Shown here: positions 1-6,693 of the stretch, piece after piece
How the letters are laid out: every line of letters begins with the position of its first letter
Numbering within the stretch: position 1 is the stretch's first letter
Source: Bifidobacteriaceae bacterium
GTDB taxonomy: Bacteria > Actinomycetota > Actinomycetes > Actinomycetales > WQXJ01
DNA: 8,082 nt
NCBI GenBank assembly: GCA_031255075.1
Contig: JAIRTF010000151.1
Location: 1 to 8,082 of the forward strand
Direction: 5' to 3'
The notes under the pieces: model-generated
Told to the model about the DNA's origin: nothing
Databases searched by the model: none
The model's input: the letters and a program-made list of their open reading frames with translations, nothing else
Translations under genes and position numbers: made by a program

Positions 1-1327
1 GCCCGCGCATGGCCGCCACCGGTTGGATGGCGGCCGGGGCCGGCGTCAGGGCCAAGTCCCGGATCGGAGTGGAAGCCCCCACCACCAGCGGGCCGCCGCC
101 GGCCGCGGCGGCCACCGCCCCGGCGATCTGCGGACCGGACAATTCGGCTTGACTGCTGACCACTTCCCAGGCGGCGGCACCCAGTTCCAGCCAGGCAGCC
201 ACCCACCGGCTGTCCGCCGGCGGCCCGTCAAGATCTATTCGCCCCGCGATGACCCGCGCCCGGCGGCCCTGGTCAAACCACGGACCACCGGTCGGATGGA
301 CCACCACCACCTCGGCCTGGCCGCCGGCCACCAAGCCCAGGACGGGCCTGAACAGCACCGGCCGGCCGTAGACCACTACCCGCTCCACGGCGCTGCCCAG
401 GACGCGAACCGCCAAAGCGGCCGCCGTCACCGCGTTGGGGCCGGCCCAGGCGCCGGAGGCCGGCTCCGCCAAGAGCGGCCAGCCGGCCTGTTCGGCCAAC
501 CGGCGCGCGGCATCGGTCGCCCCAAAACCGGCCACCACCACCGTTCGTGGTTCCGTTGTCAAAGTCACTGCAGGCAGCGACCTGGGACCAGAGCGTGGAC
601 GCGCCGGTTGCTGCCGGCCCGCCGAGGGCTCCGCAGCGGGCGGCCATGGGCTGGGCGGCGTCAACGGGTCACGAAGCTGGACGTTCAGGTGCACCGGACC
701 GGCTTGATCCGAGCGGACCCCCAGGGCGGCTTCAGCGGCCGCCGTCCCCAGGGCCTGAGCCCGGGCCGGCGAAAGGTCTGGGCGGACCGTGGCTTCCCAA
801 ACCGGCGCCGCCCCGAACATCCGCCGCTGGTCAAAAGTCTGGTTGGCGCCAACACCATGGAGCTCAGGCGGCCGGTCGGCGCTGACCACCACGAGTGGTA
901 GCCGGGCCGCCGCCGCTTCCATCACCGCCGGGTGCAAGTTCCCCACCGCAGTACCGGAAGTTGTCACTACCGCCACCGGGGCAGCCGGCCGCGGCGCGTC
1001 TGCAGCGGCAGCCTCGACCGGTTCGGCAACGGTTCCCGATGCCGCCGCAGACCCCTCCGCAAACCCCGCCGCAAACCCAACGTTCCCTGGTGCTGAGGGT
1101 GCGGTCGCGGCATCGGGCAGCAAAGCTCCAGCGGCCAGACCCAAAGCCGTGAAACCGGCCGAACGCTCATCAAGCCGGACGTGAATTCGCAGGTCACCGC
1201 GCTGTTCGGCTTCGAAAGCAGCGTAGATCAGCGGCGCGTTGCGCGAACCGGGAGCCACCACCAAGTCCCGCAAGCCGCCGGCGACCAAGCCCGCCAAGAC
1301 GCGGCGAGCCAACTCAAGGCTTGTCAC
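1..1327 (-). CDS. menD: MenD, SEPHCHC synthase (3' end beyond window)
   Basis: ThDP-dependent enzyme of menaquinone synthesis that adds decarboxylated 2-oxoglutarate to isochorismate to give SEPHCHC in the cytoplasm. My translation from GTG at 1327 is open for 442 codons to the window edge; the family is usually about 550 residues, so roughly the last fifth is missing. Visible hallmarks: APGSRNAPL near residues 25-33, RLDERSAGF at 51-59 with the cofactor-activating Glu at 54, VVTTSGTAVGN at 120-130, SADRPPELHGVGANQTFDQ at 149-167 and GPVHLNVQLRDPL at 210-222. The C-terminal ThDP-binding motif would lie outside the window. The GTG start overlaps the menC stop as GTGA, so translation is probably coupled to menC. 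Oddity: residues about 66-116 are an Ala/Gly/Pro-rich stretch where other MenD proteins have only a few residues. Family assignment is secure; the start is well supported by the overlap. Confidence 0.95.
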   Translation of the reverse strand, partial: MTSLELARRVLAGLVAGGLRDLVVAPGSRNAPLIYAAFEAEQRGDLRIHVRLDERSAGFTALGLAAGALLPDAATAPSAPGNVGFAAGFAEGSAAASGTVAEPVEAAAADAPRPAAPVAVVTTSGTAVGNLHPAVMEAAAARLPLVVVSADRPPELHGVGANQTFDQRRMFGAAPVWEATVRPDLSPARAQALGTAAAEAALGVRSDQAGPVHLNVQLRDPLTPPSPWPPAAEPSAGRQQPARPRSGPRSLPAVTLTTEPRTVVVAGFGATDAARRLAEQAGWPLLAEPASGAWAGPNAVTAAALAVRVLGSAVERVVVYGRPVLFRPVLGLVAGGQAEVVVVHPTGGPWFDQGRRARVIAGRIDLDGPPADSRWVAAWLELGAAAWEVVSSQAELSGPQIAGAVAAAAGGGPLVVGASTPIRDLALTPAPAAIQPVAAMRG

Positions 1328-2295
1328 AGCCCCGCGCGAGGTGTGCCGGGGCTGTTGGCCAGCGCCCTGACCTGGTCAATGCGGCGCCGCCACCACTGTT
1401 GGACCGCCGGGCCGGCCTCCCAATGGGCCAACAGGGCTGGATCGGCGCTGACGTTGCGGACCCGCAAGAAGCCGTCCACCGGGACCAGCGGATCATCAGT
1501 CACGTCGCCACTCATGAGCTGCAGCGTGCCCAAGCCGCAGGCGAAGTCAAGCTGCGGAAGGGCTCCAGCCAAGGCCAGACCGGCCGCCAAACCGATCGAA
1601 GTCTCCACCGCTGAAGACACCACCACCGGCAAACTGACCCGCTCAGCCAAGGCCAGGCAGGCGCGGACGCCTCCCAGTGGTTGGACCTTCAACACGATCA
1701 AATCCGCCGCGCCGGCCTTCTCCACCCGGAACGGGTCAGAGGACCGCCGGACTGACTCATCAGCCGCGATTGGAACCGAGGTGCGCCGGCGCAACTGGGC
1801 CAATTCGGCAACTGTTCCGCACGGCTGCTCAGCGAATTCCAGGCCACCGGCAGCCCGGTTCAACGCAGCAATATGAGCGGCCGCGGTCTCCACATCCCAG
1901 GCGCCGTTGGCGTCAATTCTGATCTTTCCACCCAGGCCTAACGCACCGCGGACGGCGGCTACCCGGGCCACTTCTTCAGCCAGGGTTTGACCCGGTTGGG
2001 CAACCTTGACTTTGGCGGTAGTACACCCTCTGAACTGGGAGACCAGCCGGATGGCCACTTCTGGTGAAACCGCCGGCACAATTCCGTTGACGGGCACCCA
2101 TTCGCGAACCGGCGGCGGATAGCCCTCCGCGGCGGCCTCATTAGCCGCCTGCCACCAAGGCACACAGCCCGCAGGCGAATAGTCCTCAAAGGGAGAGAAC
2201 TCCGCCCAACCTGCAATTCCCCGCCAAACCAGGCCACGCCGCCGCGTGATTCCGCGGAAGTCTTGGGTCAGTGGGATATCGAACACACCAGCCAC
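1324..2295 (-). CDS. menC: MenC, o-succinylbenzoate synthase
   Basis: Enolase-superfamily enzyme that dehydrates SHCHC to o-succinylbenzoate. About 323 residues from GTG 2295, the normal length for actinobacterial MenC. Seen: N-terminal FRGIT and GWAEFSPF (about 13-17 and 29-36), the catalytic KVK pair at about 95-97, metal ligands Asp128 (IDANGAW), Glu156 (EFAEQPC) and Asp179 (AADES), and the second catalytic Lys203 (VLKVQPLGG). All expected catalytic residues are present. I chose GTG 2295 because TAGGGT lies exactly 7 bases upstream, as in leaderless genes, and homologs begin close to this point (VFDIPL). ATG 2322, nine codons upstream, is the alternative. A longer reading to ATG 2487 would run into menB and adds sequence unlike MenC. 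First gene of the menC-menD pair, divergent from menB. Confidence 0.93.
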   Translation of the reverse strand: MAGVFDIPLTQDFRGITRRRGLVWRGIAGWAEFSPFEDYSPAGCVPWWQAANEAAAEGYPPPVREWVPVNGIVPAVSPEVAIRLVSQFRGCTTAKVKVAQPGQTLAEEVARVAAVRGALGLGGKIRIDANGAWDVETAAAHIAALNRAAGGLEFAEQPCGTVAELAQLRRRTSVPIAADESVRRSSDPFRVEKAGAADLIVLKVQPLGGVRACLALAERVSLPVVVSSAVETSIGLAAGLALAGALPQLDFACGLGTLQLMSGDVTDDPLVPVDGFLRVRNVSADPALLAHWEAGPAVQQWWRRRIDQVRALANSPGTPRAGL

Positions 2296-2302
2296 GGCTC
2301 TT

Positions 2303-2308
2303 ACCCTA
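2303..2308 (-). promoter_or_regulatory. menC -10 element (TAGGGT), leaderless type
   Basis: On the minus strand TAGGGT is followed by 7 bases (AAGAGCC) and then the GTG at 2295. In actinobacteria a TANNNT hexamer at this spacing usually places transcription initiation on the start codon. No recognisable -35 box is seen 17-18 bases upstream. The hexamer is seen directly; its promoter function is inferred. Confidence 0.5.
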
Positions 2309-2334
2309 GACCACCTGCGCATCCGCTGGATGCA

Positions 2335-2373
2335 GCCGGCTATTCGCGGCCGCGCCGAAAGTCCATAGCCGGC
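2335..2373. repeat. 9-bp inverted repeat in menC/menB divergent region
   Basis: GCCGGCTAT at 2335-2343 and its exact reverse complement ATAGCCGGC at 2365-2373 are separated by 21 bases, with arm centres 30 bp apart. The space between them contains the perfect palindrome CGCGGCCGCG (2345-2354). It lies in the roughly 100-base region between the divergent menC and menB starts, so it could be an operator or could fold in the menB leader. GCCGGC is very common in this DNA, which lowers its significance. Confidence 0.35.
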
Positions 2374-2384
2374 CAGCGGGGTGT

Positions 2385-2390
2385 GAGAAG
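2385..2390 (+). promoter_or_regulatory. Shine-Dalgarno-like GAGAAG of menB
   Basis: GAGAAG lies 8 bases before GTG 2399 but only 2 bases before the in-frame GTG 2393. This spacing favours 2399 as the menB start. Confidence 0.4.
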
Positions 2391-2398
2391 CTGTGGGG

Positions 2399-3364
2399 GT
2401 GACCAAGCCGCACGAACTGCTATCTGATGGTTTCAGCCCTGACTTGTGGATGCCGGTACCAGGCTTTGAAGACTGCGATGACATCACTTACCACCGGGGC
2501 GTTGACCGGTCCGGCGGTGGGCTCACCCCGCAGCCTTGGGTGCGGATCGCCTTCAACCGGCCGGAGGTTCGCAACGCCTTCAGCCCTCACACCGTTGACG
2601 AGCTGATCACAGCGCTGCGCCACGCCGCCACCTCTCCTGACGTTGTGACAGTGCTCTTGGCCGGTAACGGCCCCAGCCCCAAAGACGGCGGCTACGCCTT
2701 TTGTTCCGGCGGTGACCAGCGCTTCCGCGGCCCATCTGGTTACGTCTATAACGCCCCAGCGGACTGTGCAGCCCCCTCCCCCGCCCCTAGCGGGGCGCCG
2801 TCTGGCCCGGGCCGGCTGCACATCTTGGAAGCCCAAAGTCTGATCCGGACCATGCCCAAAGTGGTGATTGCCGTAGTGGATGGTTGGGCGGCCGGCGGCG
2901 GCCATTCGCTCCACGTGGTTTGCGACCTGACCATTGCCTGCCGCCAACATGGCATGTTCAAGCAGACCGATGCCACCGTGGCTTCGTTTGACGCCGGCTA
3001 CGGTTCGGCTTTGCTGGCCCGCCAAGTTGGCCAAAAGCGGGCCCGTGAAATCTTTTTCCTGGCGGAGACCTATACCGCCGAACAAGCCGAAGCTTGGGGC
3101 GCGGTCAACCGGGCGGTTCCCCACCCAGATGTGGAGGCCACGGCCATCGCTTGGGCCCAGCAAATCGCCGCCCAATCACCGGCAGCCATCCGAGTGTTGA
3201 AGTTCGCTTTCAATCTGGCAGATGACGGCCTGGCCGGTCAGCAAATGTTCGCCGCAGAGGCAACCCGTTTGGCCTACGGCACAGCCGAAGCCACTGAGGG
3301 GCGCGACGCCTTTTTGGAACACCGTCCACCCGATTGGGCGCCTTTCCGGCGGCAGATCCTCTAG
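2399..3364 (+). CDS. menB: MenB, 1,4-dihydroxy-2-naphthoyl-CoA synthase
   Basis: Crotonase-fold enzyme that closes the second ring of the naphthoquinone by converting o-succinylbenzoyl-CoA to DHNA-CoA. About 321 residues and very close to mycobacterial MenB as I remember it. Seen: DITYHR near 28-33, FNRPEVRNAF at 52-61, the oxyanion-hole motifs AFCSGGDQ (about 100-107) and GWAAGGGHSLH (about 162-172), the catalytic Asp in SFDAGYG (about 198), and the C-terminal RPPDWAPF. In QTDATV (about 189-194) the Asp sits where E. coli MenB has Gly, which marks the bicarbonate-independent type known from mycobacteria. A Pro/Ala/Ser-rich loop at about 118-137 matches a variable loop of the family. GTG 2393 is an alternative start two codons upstream. 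Divergent to menC; the next gene is convergent. Confidence 0.97.
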   Translation: MTKPHELLSDGFSPDLWMPVPGFEDCDDITYHRGVDRSGGGLTPQPWVRIAFNRPEVRNAFSPHTVDELITALRHAATSPDVVTVLLAGNGPSPKDGGYAFCSGGDQRFRGPSGYVYNAPADCAAPSPAPSGAPSGPGRLHILEAQSLIRTMPKVVIAVVDGWAAGGGHSLHVVCDLTIACRQHGMFKQTDATVASFDAGYGSALLARQVGQKRAREIFFLAETYTAEQAEAWGAVNRAVPHPDVEATAIAWAQQIAAQSPAAIRVLKFAFNLADDGLAGQQMFAAEATRLAYGTAEATEGRDAFLEHRPPDWAPFRRQIL

Positions 3365-3385
3365 GCCGCGGGCGCCTTGGACTTA

Positions 3386-3412
3386 CTGCCGGGCAAGTGC
3401 GGCCGCCGGCAG
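3386..3412. terminator. Possible bidirectional terminator hairpin
   Basis: CTGCCGG at 3386-3392 pairs with CCGGCAG at 3406-3412 (7-bp stem, 13-base loop). It lies in the 52-base gap between the convergent ends of menB and the lipoprotein gene. There is no U-tract on either strand, so a termination role rests on position alone. Confidence 0.35.
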
Positions 3413-3416
3413 CGGG

Positions 3417-4472
3417 TCAGCTGACCGTCCAGGTGCCGGTGTTGCGAGGAATCAACTCCACCCAGGTTTGGCCGGCCACCAGCTGAACAACTTCACCGGC
3501 TTTGGTCTTGATGACCAGCGGTGCAGCGGCGCTCTCCTTGGACCAATCGATCTCAAGGCTCTTGCCGGCGCTGGCTACCAGCCCGGTTCCGGAGCCGACC
3601 AGCATGGATTCAGGGATGGGGCTGCCGGCCGCATCAGTGCCGCCAGCATTTTGAATCTCAACCGATATCACCAGCACGTTGGCCGCGGACAACCGCACGC
3701 CAGAGGCCGCCATGGCCGGCTCGTCCTGTTCAGACCGCAGGAAGGTGCCGCTGGAGGCGGCCCAGGTCCACTTCGGTTTCGAAACCGAAGACAACACCAG
3801 GCTGATCATGGCTGCGTCGGTACCTTGTTTGGCGGCAGTGGAGGTGGCGTCAGAGCCGGCGAATTGGAACTCGGCCGGGGGCGGTGCCTTGTGTGAGTCA
3901 TTGGCCTGGGCAATTACGTCCGCCGGCCGCAGGTACAGGTTGTGAGGCATTGACCGGTCGGTTGACCGGTAGAACCCAGCACTGTTCTCTTGAACTACTT
4001 GGAGGCCGGCGTCAGCCGTCTTGGCGATGAACTGCGCTGCGCCCCCGGAGCATGCCAGTATCCCGTGGGTTGGCCCGGCGATGGCGCCATCCATTGGCCT
4101 GACGGAGCGAACCGGCCCAACCGAATCCGGCAGTTGGGAATGGAACACGGCCACCAACCGCGATTCGCCGCCCTCCACCATTTGTTCCCAGACAATGTCT
4201 GCGGACTCCAAGCCTGACTGAGGCCGGGCCACCTTGGGGTTTTCCACCTTGACTGACAAGGCCGGCCGTTCCACCACATCCCCGGGCAGTCCGGTCAAGG
4301 GCCACAGCGGCGGCACCTCCGGCGGGGCCTGCTTGCCACTGCCGTCCGGATCCACCACGCTTCCGCCGCCGCCGCTTTCATCTTCTGCCTTCTTGCAAGC
4401 AGCCAAGGCGCCTCCGGCCAAGGCCAAGATCGCGACGGCTGCCAACAGCTTGAACGGTCGGTGGTTGTGCAT
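3417..4472 (-). CDS. DUF3048 (YerB-like) lipoprotein
   Basis: Predicted 351-residue exported lipoprotein. Residues 1-25 are a signal peptide (basic HRPFK followed by an Ala/Leu-rich core) ending in the lipobox L-A-A-C with Cys26, so the protein should be anchored on the outer face of the cytoplasmic membrane. A Gly/Ser/Pro-rich linker follows to about residue 55. The DUF3048 N-terminal domain starts at PLTGLPG (58-64) and includes VARPQSGLESADIVWE (about 81-96), VEGGESR and GPVRSVRP (about 120-127), all typical of the family. The C-terminal part, ending in GQTWVELIPRNTG, fits the DUF3048 C-terminal domain. The biochemical function of this family is unknown to me. ATG 4472 is chosen because it starts the signal peptide and has AGGAG five bases upstream; an open frame continues upstream to 4658 but reads no plausible protein. 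It lies between menB and menE on the opposite strand. Confidence 0.9.
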   Translation of the reverse strand: MHNHRPFKLLAAVAILALAGGALAACKKAEDESGGGGSVVDPDGSGKQAPPEVPPLWPLTGLPGDVVERPALSVKVENPKVARPQSGLESADIVWEQMVEGGESRLVAVFHSQLPDSVGPVRSVRPMDGAIAGPTHGILACSGGAAQFIAKTADAGLQVVQENSAGFYRSTDRSMPHNLYLRPADVIAQANDSHKAPPPAEFQFAGSDATSTAAKQGTDAAMISLVLSSVSKPKWTWAASSGTFLRSEQDEPAMAASGVRLSAANVLVISVEIQNAGGTDAAGSPIPESMLVGSGTGLVASAGKSLEIDWSKESAAAPLVIKTKAGEVVQLVAGQTWVELIPRNTGTWTVS

Positions 4473-4477
4473 GTGTG

Positions 4478-4482
4478 CTCCT
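4478..4482 (-). promoter_or_regulatory. Shine-Dalgarno AGGAG of the DUF3048 gene
   Basis: AGGAG on the minus strand with a 5-base spacer to ATG 4472. It fixes the start at the signal peptide and contrasts with the SD-less men genes around it. Confidence 0.75.
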
Positions 4483-4509
4483 GAGATGGTTGAGGAAGTA
4501 ACCGCGCCC

Positions 4510-4515
4510 ACTGTA
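4510..4515 (-). promoter_or_regulatory. Candidate -10 (TACAGT) for the DUF3048 gene
   Basis: TACAGT on the minus strand, about 38 bases before ATG 4472, would give a short leader containing the AGGAG. No good -35 match is seen. It lies in the 177-base region between the divergent lipoprotein and menE starts. Confidence 0.25.
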
Positions 4516-4635
4516 AGCATGTGGGCCGCCCAAGCTTGTGGACCCGCCACGGCGCGCCTCACCTTTCGCCCCATCCAGACCGCCTCGGTGGCCGATGCCG
4601 CGCCACCAGGTTTCCCCGCCTCAAGCCGACCCGCG

Positions 4636-4641
4636 TAATCT
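4636..4641 (+). promoter_or_regulatory. menE -10 element (TAATCT), near-leaderless
   Basis: TAATCT is followed by 8 bases and then GTG 4650. No Shine-Dalgarno lies in front of that GTG. The spacing fits initiation at or next to the start codon. No clear -35 box. Confidence 0.45.
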
Positions 4642-4649
4642 GGTTCGCT

Positions 4650-5768
4650 GTGTCCCACACGGCTTTGGTGCGAAGCGTTGAAGAGGCTTTGGCGGGCGGG
4701 GCGCCGGTAGTCGTTGGCAGCATCGGAGCGCCTGCGGTTCAGGTGGTACCCAACGGCGCGGCGCTGGTTCTGCCAACTTCGGGTTCAACTGGTTCACCGA
4801 AGTGGGTGGCCCTTTCCGCCGCCAATCTGAAGGCTTCCGCGGCGGCCAGTGCCGCCCGGCTGGGCGGTTCCGGCAACTGGCTCCTGGCTTTGCCGACAAC
4901 CCACATTGCCGGCCTGAATGTGGTGGTTCGGGCGGTCTTGGCCGGCGGGAGCCTGACCTCTATGCCGCCCGACTCATTCACCGCTGAGCGGTTTTCCGCC
5001 GCCGCTGCGGCTATGCCGCCGGGCCGGCGCTATGTGTCGCTGGTGCCGACCCAGTTGGCGCGCCTGTTGGCCGCCGGCCCAATTGGCGCGGAGGCATTGG
5101 CTGGATTCGAAGCCGTCCTGGTTGGGGGCGCCGCGATCAGCCAATCGCTACGAACAGCCGCCCAGGCTGCCGGGGTACGCCTGGTGGAAACCTATGGGAT
5201 GGCGGAAACCGCCGGCGGTTGTGTCTATGACGGTGTTCTCTTGGATGGGGTGGAAGCGCGGCTGGAGCGGGGAATCATTGAACTGGGCGGCCCCACCGTG
5301 GCTTTGGGCTATGCCCCGCCAGACACCGGCGAACGCTTCTTCGAAGCCGACGGCCGGCGTTGGTTCCGGACTTCTGACCTCGGCCAATGGACGGTTGAGG
5401 GACGCCTGTGCCCCACTGGTCGGATTGACAACGCCATCACTACGGGCGGTGAGACCATCAGCCCCGAAACGGTTGAGGGAGAGTTGGCGAGCGGCATCGG
5501 CCTGGAGGAAGTCCTGGTGGTGGGGCTGCCAGACGAACACTGGGGGCAAACGGTGACTGCGCTGGTGGTGCCGGCGGACGGCGCCGAACTGGACTTCGAG
5601 GCTTTGCGGGCGGGCGTCAAACGGCGCCTCGGACCGGCCTATGCGCCCAGATGGATCGGCGCGGTGCCAGGCCTACCGAAGGTCGCTGAAGGCAAACTGG
5701 ACCGTGCTGCCGGCCTGGACCTGGCGGCGGGTCTGCGGGCATCCGGTCGGCTTCACAAAGTAGGGTGA
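4650..5768 (+). CDS. menE: MenE, o-succinylbenzoate-CoA ligase
   Basis: Acyl-adenylate-forming enzyme that activates o-succinylbenzoate with ATP and then CoA. 372 residues from GTG 4650, the short form usual in actinobacteria and lacking much of the N-terminal region of Bacillus MenE. Core motifs in order: the phosphate loop TSGSTGSPK (43-51), YGMAE (182-186, the family YGxTE motif with Ala for Thr), TSDLG with Asp243, GRIDNAITTGGE (257-268), and GKLDR with the adenylation Lys349 near the C-terminus. The position usually occupied by Asp in GRxDD reads Asn here. The start was chosen from the upstream TAATCT; the frame is open back to an ATG at 4521, but that extension is Arg/Pro-rich non-family sequence. 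Its TGA overlaps a GTG of menA. Confidence 0.94.
   Translation: MSHTALVRSVEEALAGGAPVVVGSIGAPAVQVVPNGAALVLPTSGSTGSPKWVALSAANLKASAAASAARLGGSGNWLLALPTTHIAGLNVVVRAVLAGGSLTSMPPDSFTAERFSAAAAAMPPGRRYVSLVPTQLARLLAAGPIGAEALAGFEAVLVGGAAISQSLRTAAQAAGVRLVETYGMAETAGGCVYDGVLLDGVEARLERGIIELGGPTVALGYAPPDTGERFFEADGRRWFRTSDLGQWTVEGRLCPTGRIDNAITTGGETISPETVEGELASGIGLEEVLVVGLPDEHWGQTVTALVVPADGAELDFEALRAGVKRRLGPAYAPRWIGAVPGLPKVAEGKLDRAAGLDLAAGLRASGRLHKVG
5761..5766 (+). promoter_or_regulatory. Possible internal menA -10 (TAGGGT)
   Basis: TAGGGT at the very end of menE is followed by 7 bases (GACAACT) and GTG 5774, the same hexamer and spacing as in front of menC. It would give menA its own leaderless transcript starting three codons inside the coupled reading. 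It also encodes the last menE codons, so chance is possible. No -35 box is evident. Confidence 0.35.
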
Positions 5769-6658
5769 CAACTGTGGCAACTGCTTCGGAATGGCTTAGC
5801 GGCCTGCGGCTGAGGACTCTACCGGCCGCCATCTCACCAGTGGTGTTGGGGGTTGGCGCCGCCTGGCAAGGCGACCAACCCAACTGGGCCAAAGCTGGGC
5901 TCTGCCTGGTGGTGGCGTTGGGCTTGCAGATCGGCGTGAACTTTTCGAATGACTATTCGGACGGCAAACGCGGCTCTGACGCGGACCGTGATGGCCCGAC
6001 CCGTCTGGTCGCTTCGGGGGCCGCCAAGCCGGGTGCGGTCAAAGCCGCCGCCTTTGTGGCCTTTGGTGTCTCCGCCGCAGCCGGGCTGGGCTTGGCCTAC
6101 CTGACCAGGCAATGGTGGCTGATAGCAGTGGGTGCGGCTGCCATCGCCGCAGCCTGGTTCTACACCGGCGGCCGGCGGCCGTACGGCTACCGCGGCCTGG
6201 GCGAGGTTGGGGTCTTCTTGTTCTTCGGACCGGTGGCGGTGCTGGGCACCACCTACGTTCAGGGCTTGTGGATCAGCTGGCGGGCGATTGTCGCCTCGGT
6301 TGGTGTGGGGCTGTTGGCCTGCGCCATTTTGATGGCCAACAACTTGCGGGACTTGGATGCTGACAAGCAGGTCGGCAAGATGACCTTGGCGGTCAAACTG
6401 GGCGGCATGGTCTCCCGTGGCGTCTACGCCTGGGAAATGTGGGCGGCCATAGCGGCTGGGGCGGTGTGCGCCATCGGCCGGCCGCGGGTGCTGGTGGTGT
6501 TGTTGATGGCCATTCCCACCGCCCGGCTGACGGCTGCTGTCGGTGACGGGCTGCGCGGCAAAGACCTGGTCAGAGTATTGACCCGCACCGGACAGGTGGA
6601 GTTGGGCTACTCCATTCTGCTGGGGCTGGCCATGGCTGATCTAGGCATCTACAGTTAG
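5765..6658 (+). CDS. menA: MenA, DHNA polyprenyltransferase
   Basis: UbiA-superfamily integral membrane enzyme that attaches the polyprenyl tail to DHNA, giving demethylmenaquinone. 297 residues from GTG 5765. Many hydrophobic segments are visible throughout, as expected for a UbiA-fold protein. The first Asp-rich motif is NDYSDGKRGSD at 62-72, followed by GPTRL (77-81); the second is NNLRDLDADKQVGK at 192-205 with Asp196 and Asp200. These bind the prenyl diphosphate through Mg2+. The start overlaps the menE stop as GTGA, implying co-translation, but GTG 5774 (residue 4) is a strong alternative because of the TAGGGT 7 bases before it. The next gene starts 35 bases downstream. Confidence 0.95.
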   Translation: MTTVATASEWLSGLRLRTLPAAISPVVLGVGAAWQGDQPNWAKAGLCLVVALGLQIGVNFSNDYSDGKRGSDADRDGPTRLVASGAAKPGAVKAAAFVAFGVSAAAGLGLAYLTRQWWLIAVGAAAIAAAWFYTGGRRPYGYRGLGEVGVFLFFGPVAVLGTTYVQGLWISWRAIVASVGVGLLACAILMANNLRDLDADKQVGKMTLAVKLGGMVSRGVYAWEMWAAIAAGAVCAIGRPRVLVVLLMAIPTARLTAAVGDGLRGKDLVRVLTRTGQVELGYSILLGLAMADLGIYS

Positions 6659-6680
6659 CCCGTCCTCCAACAAAGGCCGG

Positions 6681-6686
6681 TAGGCT
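6681..6686 (+). promoter_or_regulatory. -10 element (TAGGCT) of the PLDc_N gene, leaderless type
   Basis: TAGGCT, then 7 bases (GGGACTG), then ATG 6694. There is no Shine-Dalgarno in front of the ATG. Same geometry as menC and the second menA start. Confidence 0.5.
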
Positions 6687-6693
6687 GGGACTG

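Noticed and set aside
23..901. 292-codon plus-strand open frame at the left end
   Set aside because: It is antisense to menD, whose family motifs are unmistakable on the minus strand. Its translation is Arg/Gly/Pro/His-rich low-complexity sequence typical of shadows in high-GC DNA.
2296..2487. N-terminal extension of menC to ATG 2487
   Set aside because: It would overlap menB, adds Ser-rich sequence unlike MenC and ignores the leaderless signature before GTG 2295.
2420..3175. 251-codon minus-strand frame opposite menB
   Set aside because: It is antisense to a clearly real menB, matches no family I know and has no ribosome site.
3222..3896. 224-codon plus-strand frame across the menB and DUF3048 ends
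   Set aside because: It overlaps the ends of two well-supported genes in other frames and looks like low-complexity shadow sequence.
4521..4649. 43-codon N-terminal extension of MenE from ATG 4521
   Set aside because: The added residues are Arg/Pro/His-rich and unlike MenE, and they lie in the divergent promoter region.
4473..4658. N-terminal extension of the DUF3048 protein
   Set aside because: It would bury the signal peptide and lipobox inside the protein; the AGGAG before ATG 4472 gives a better start.
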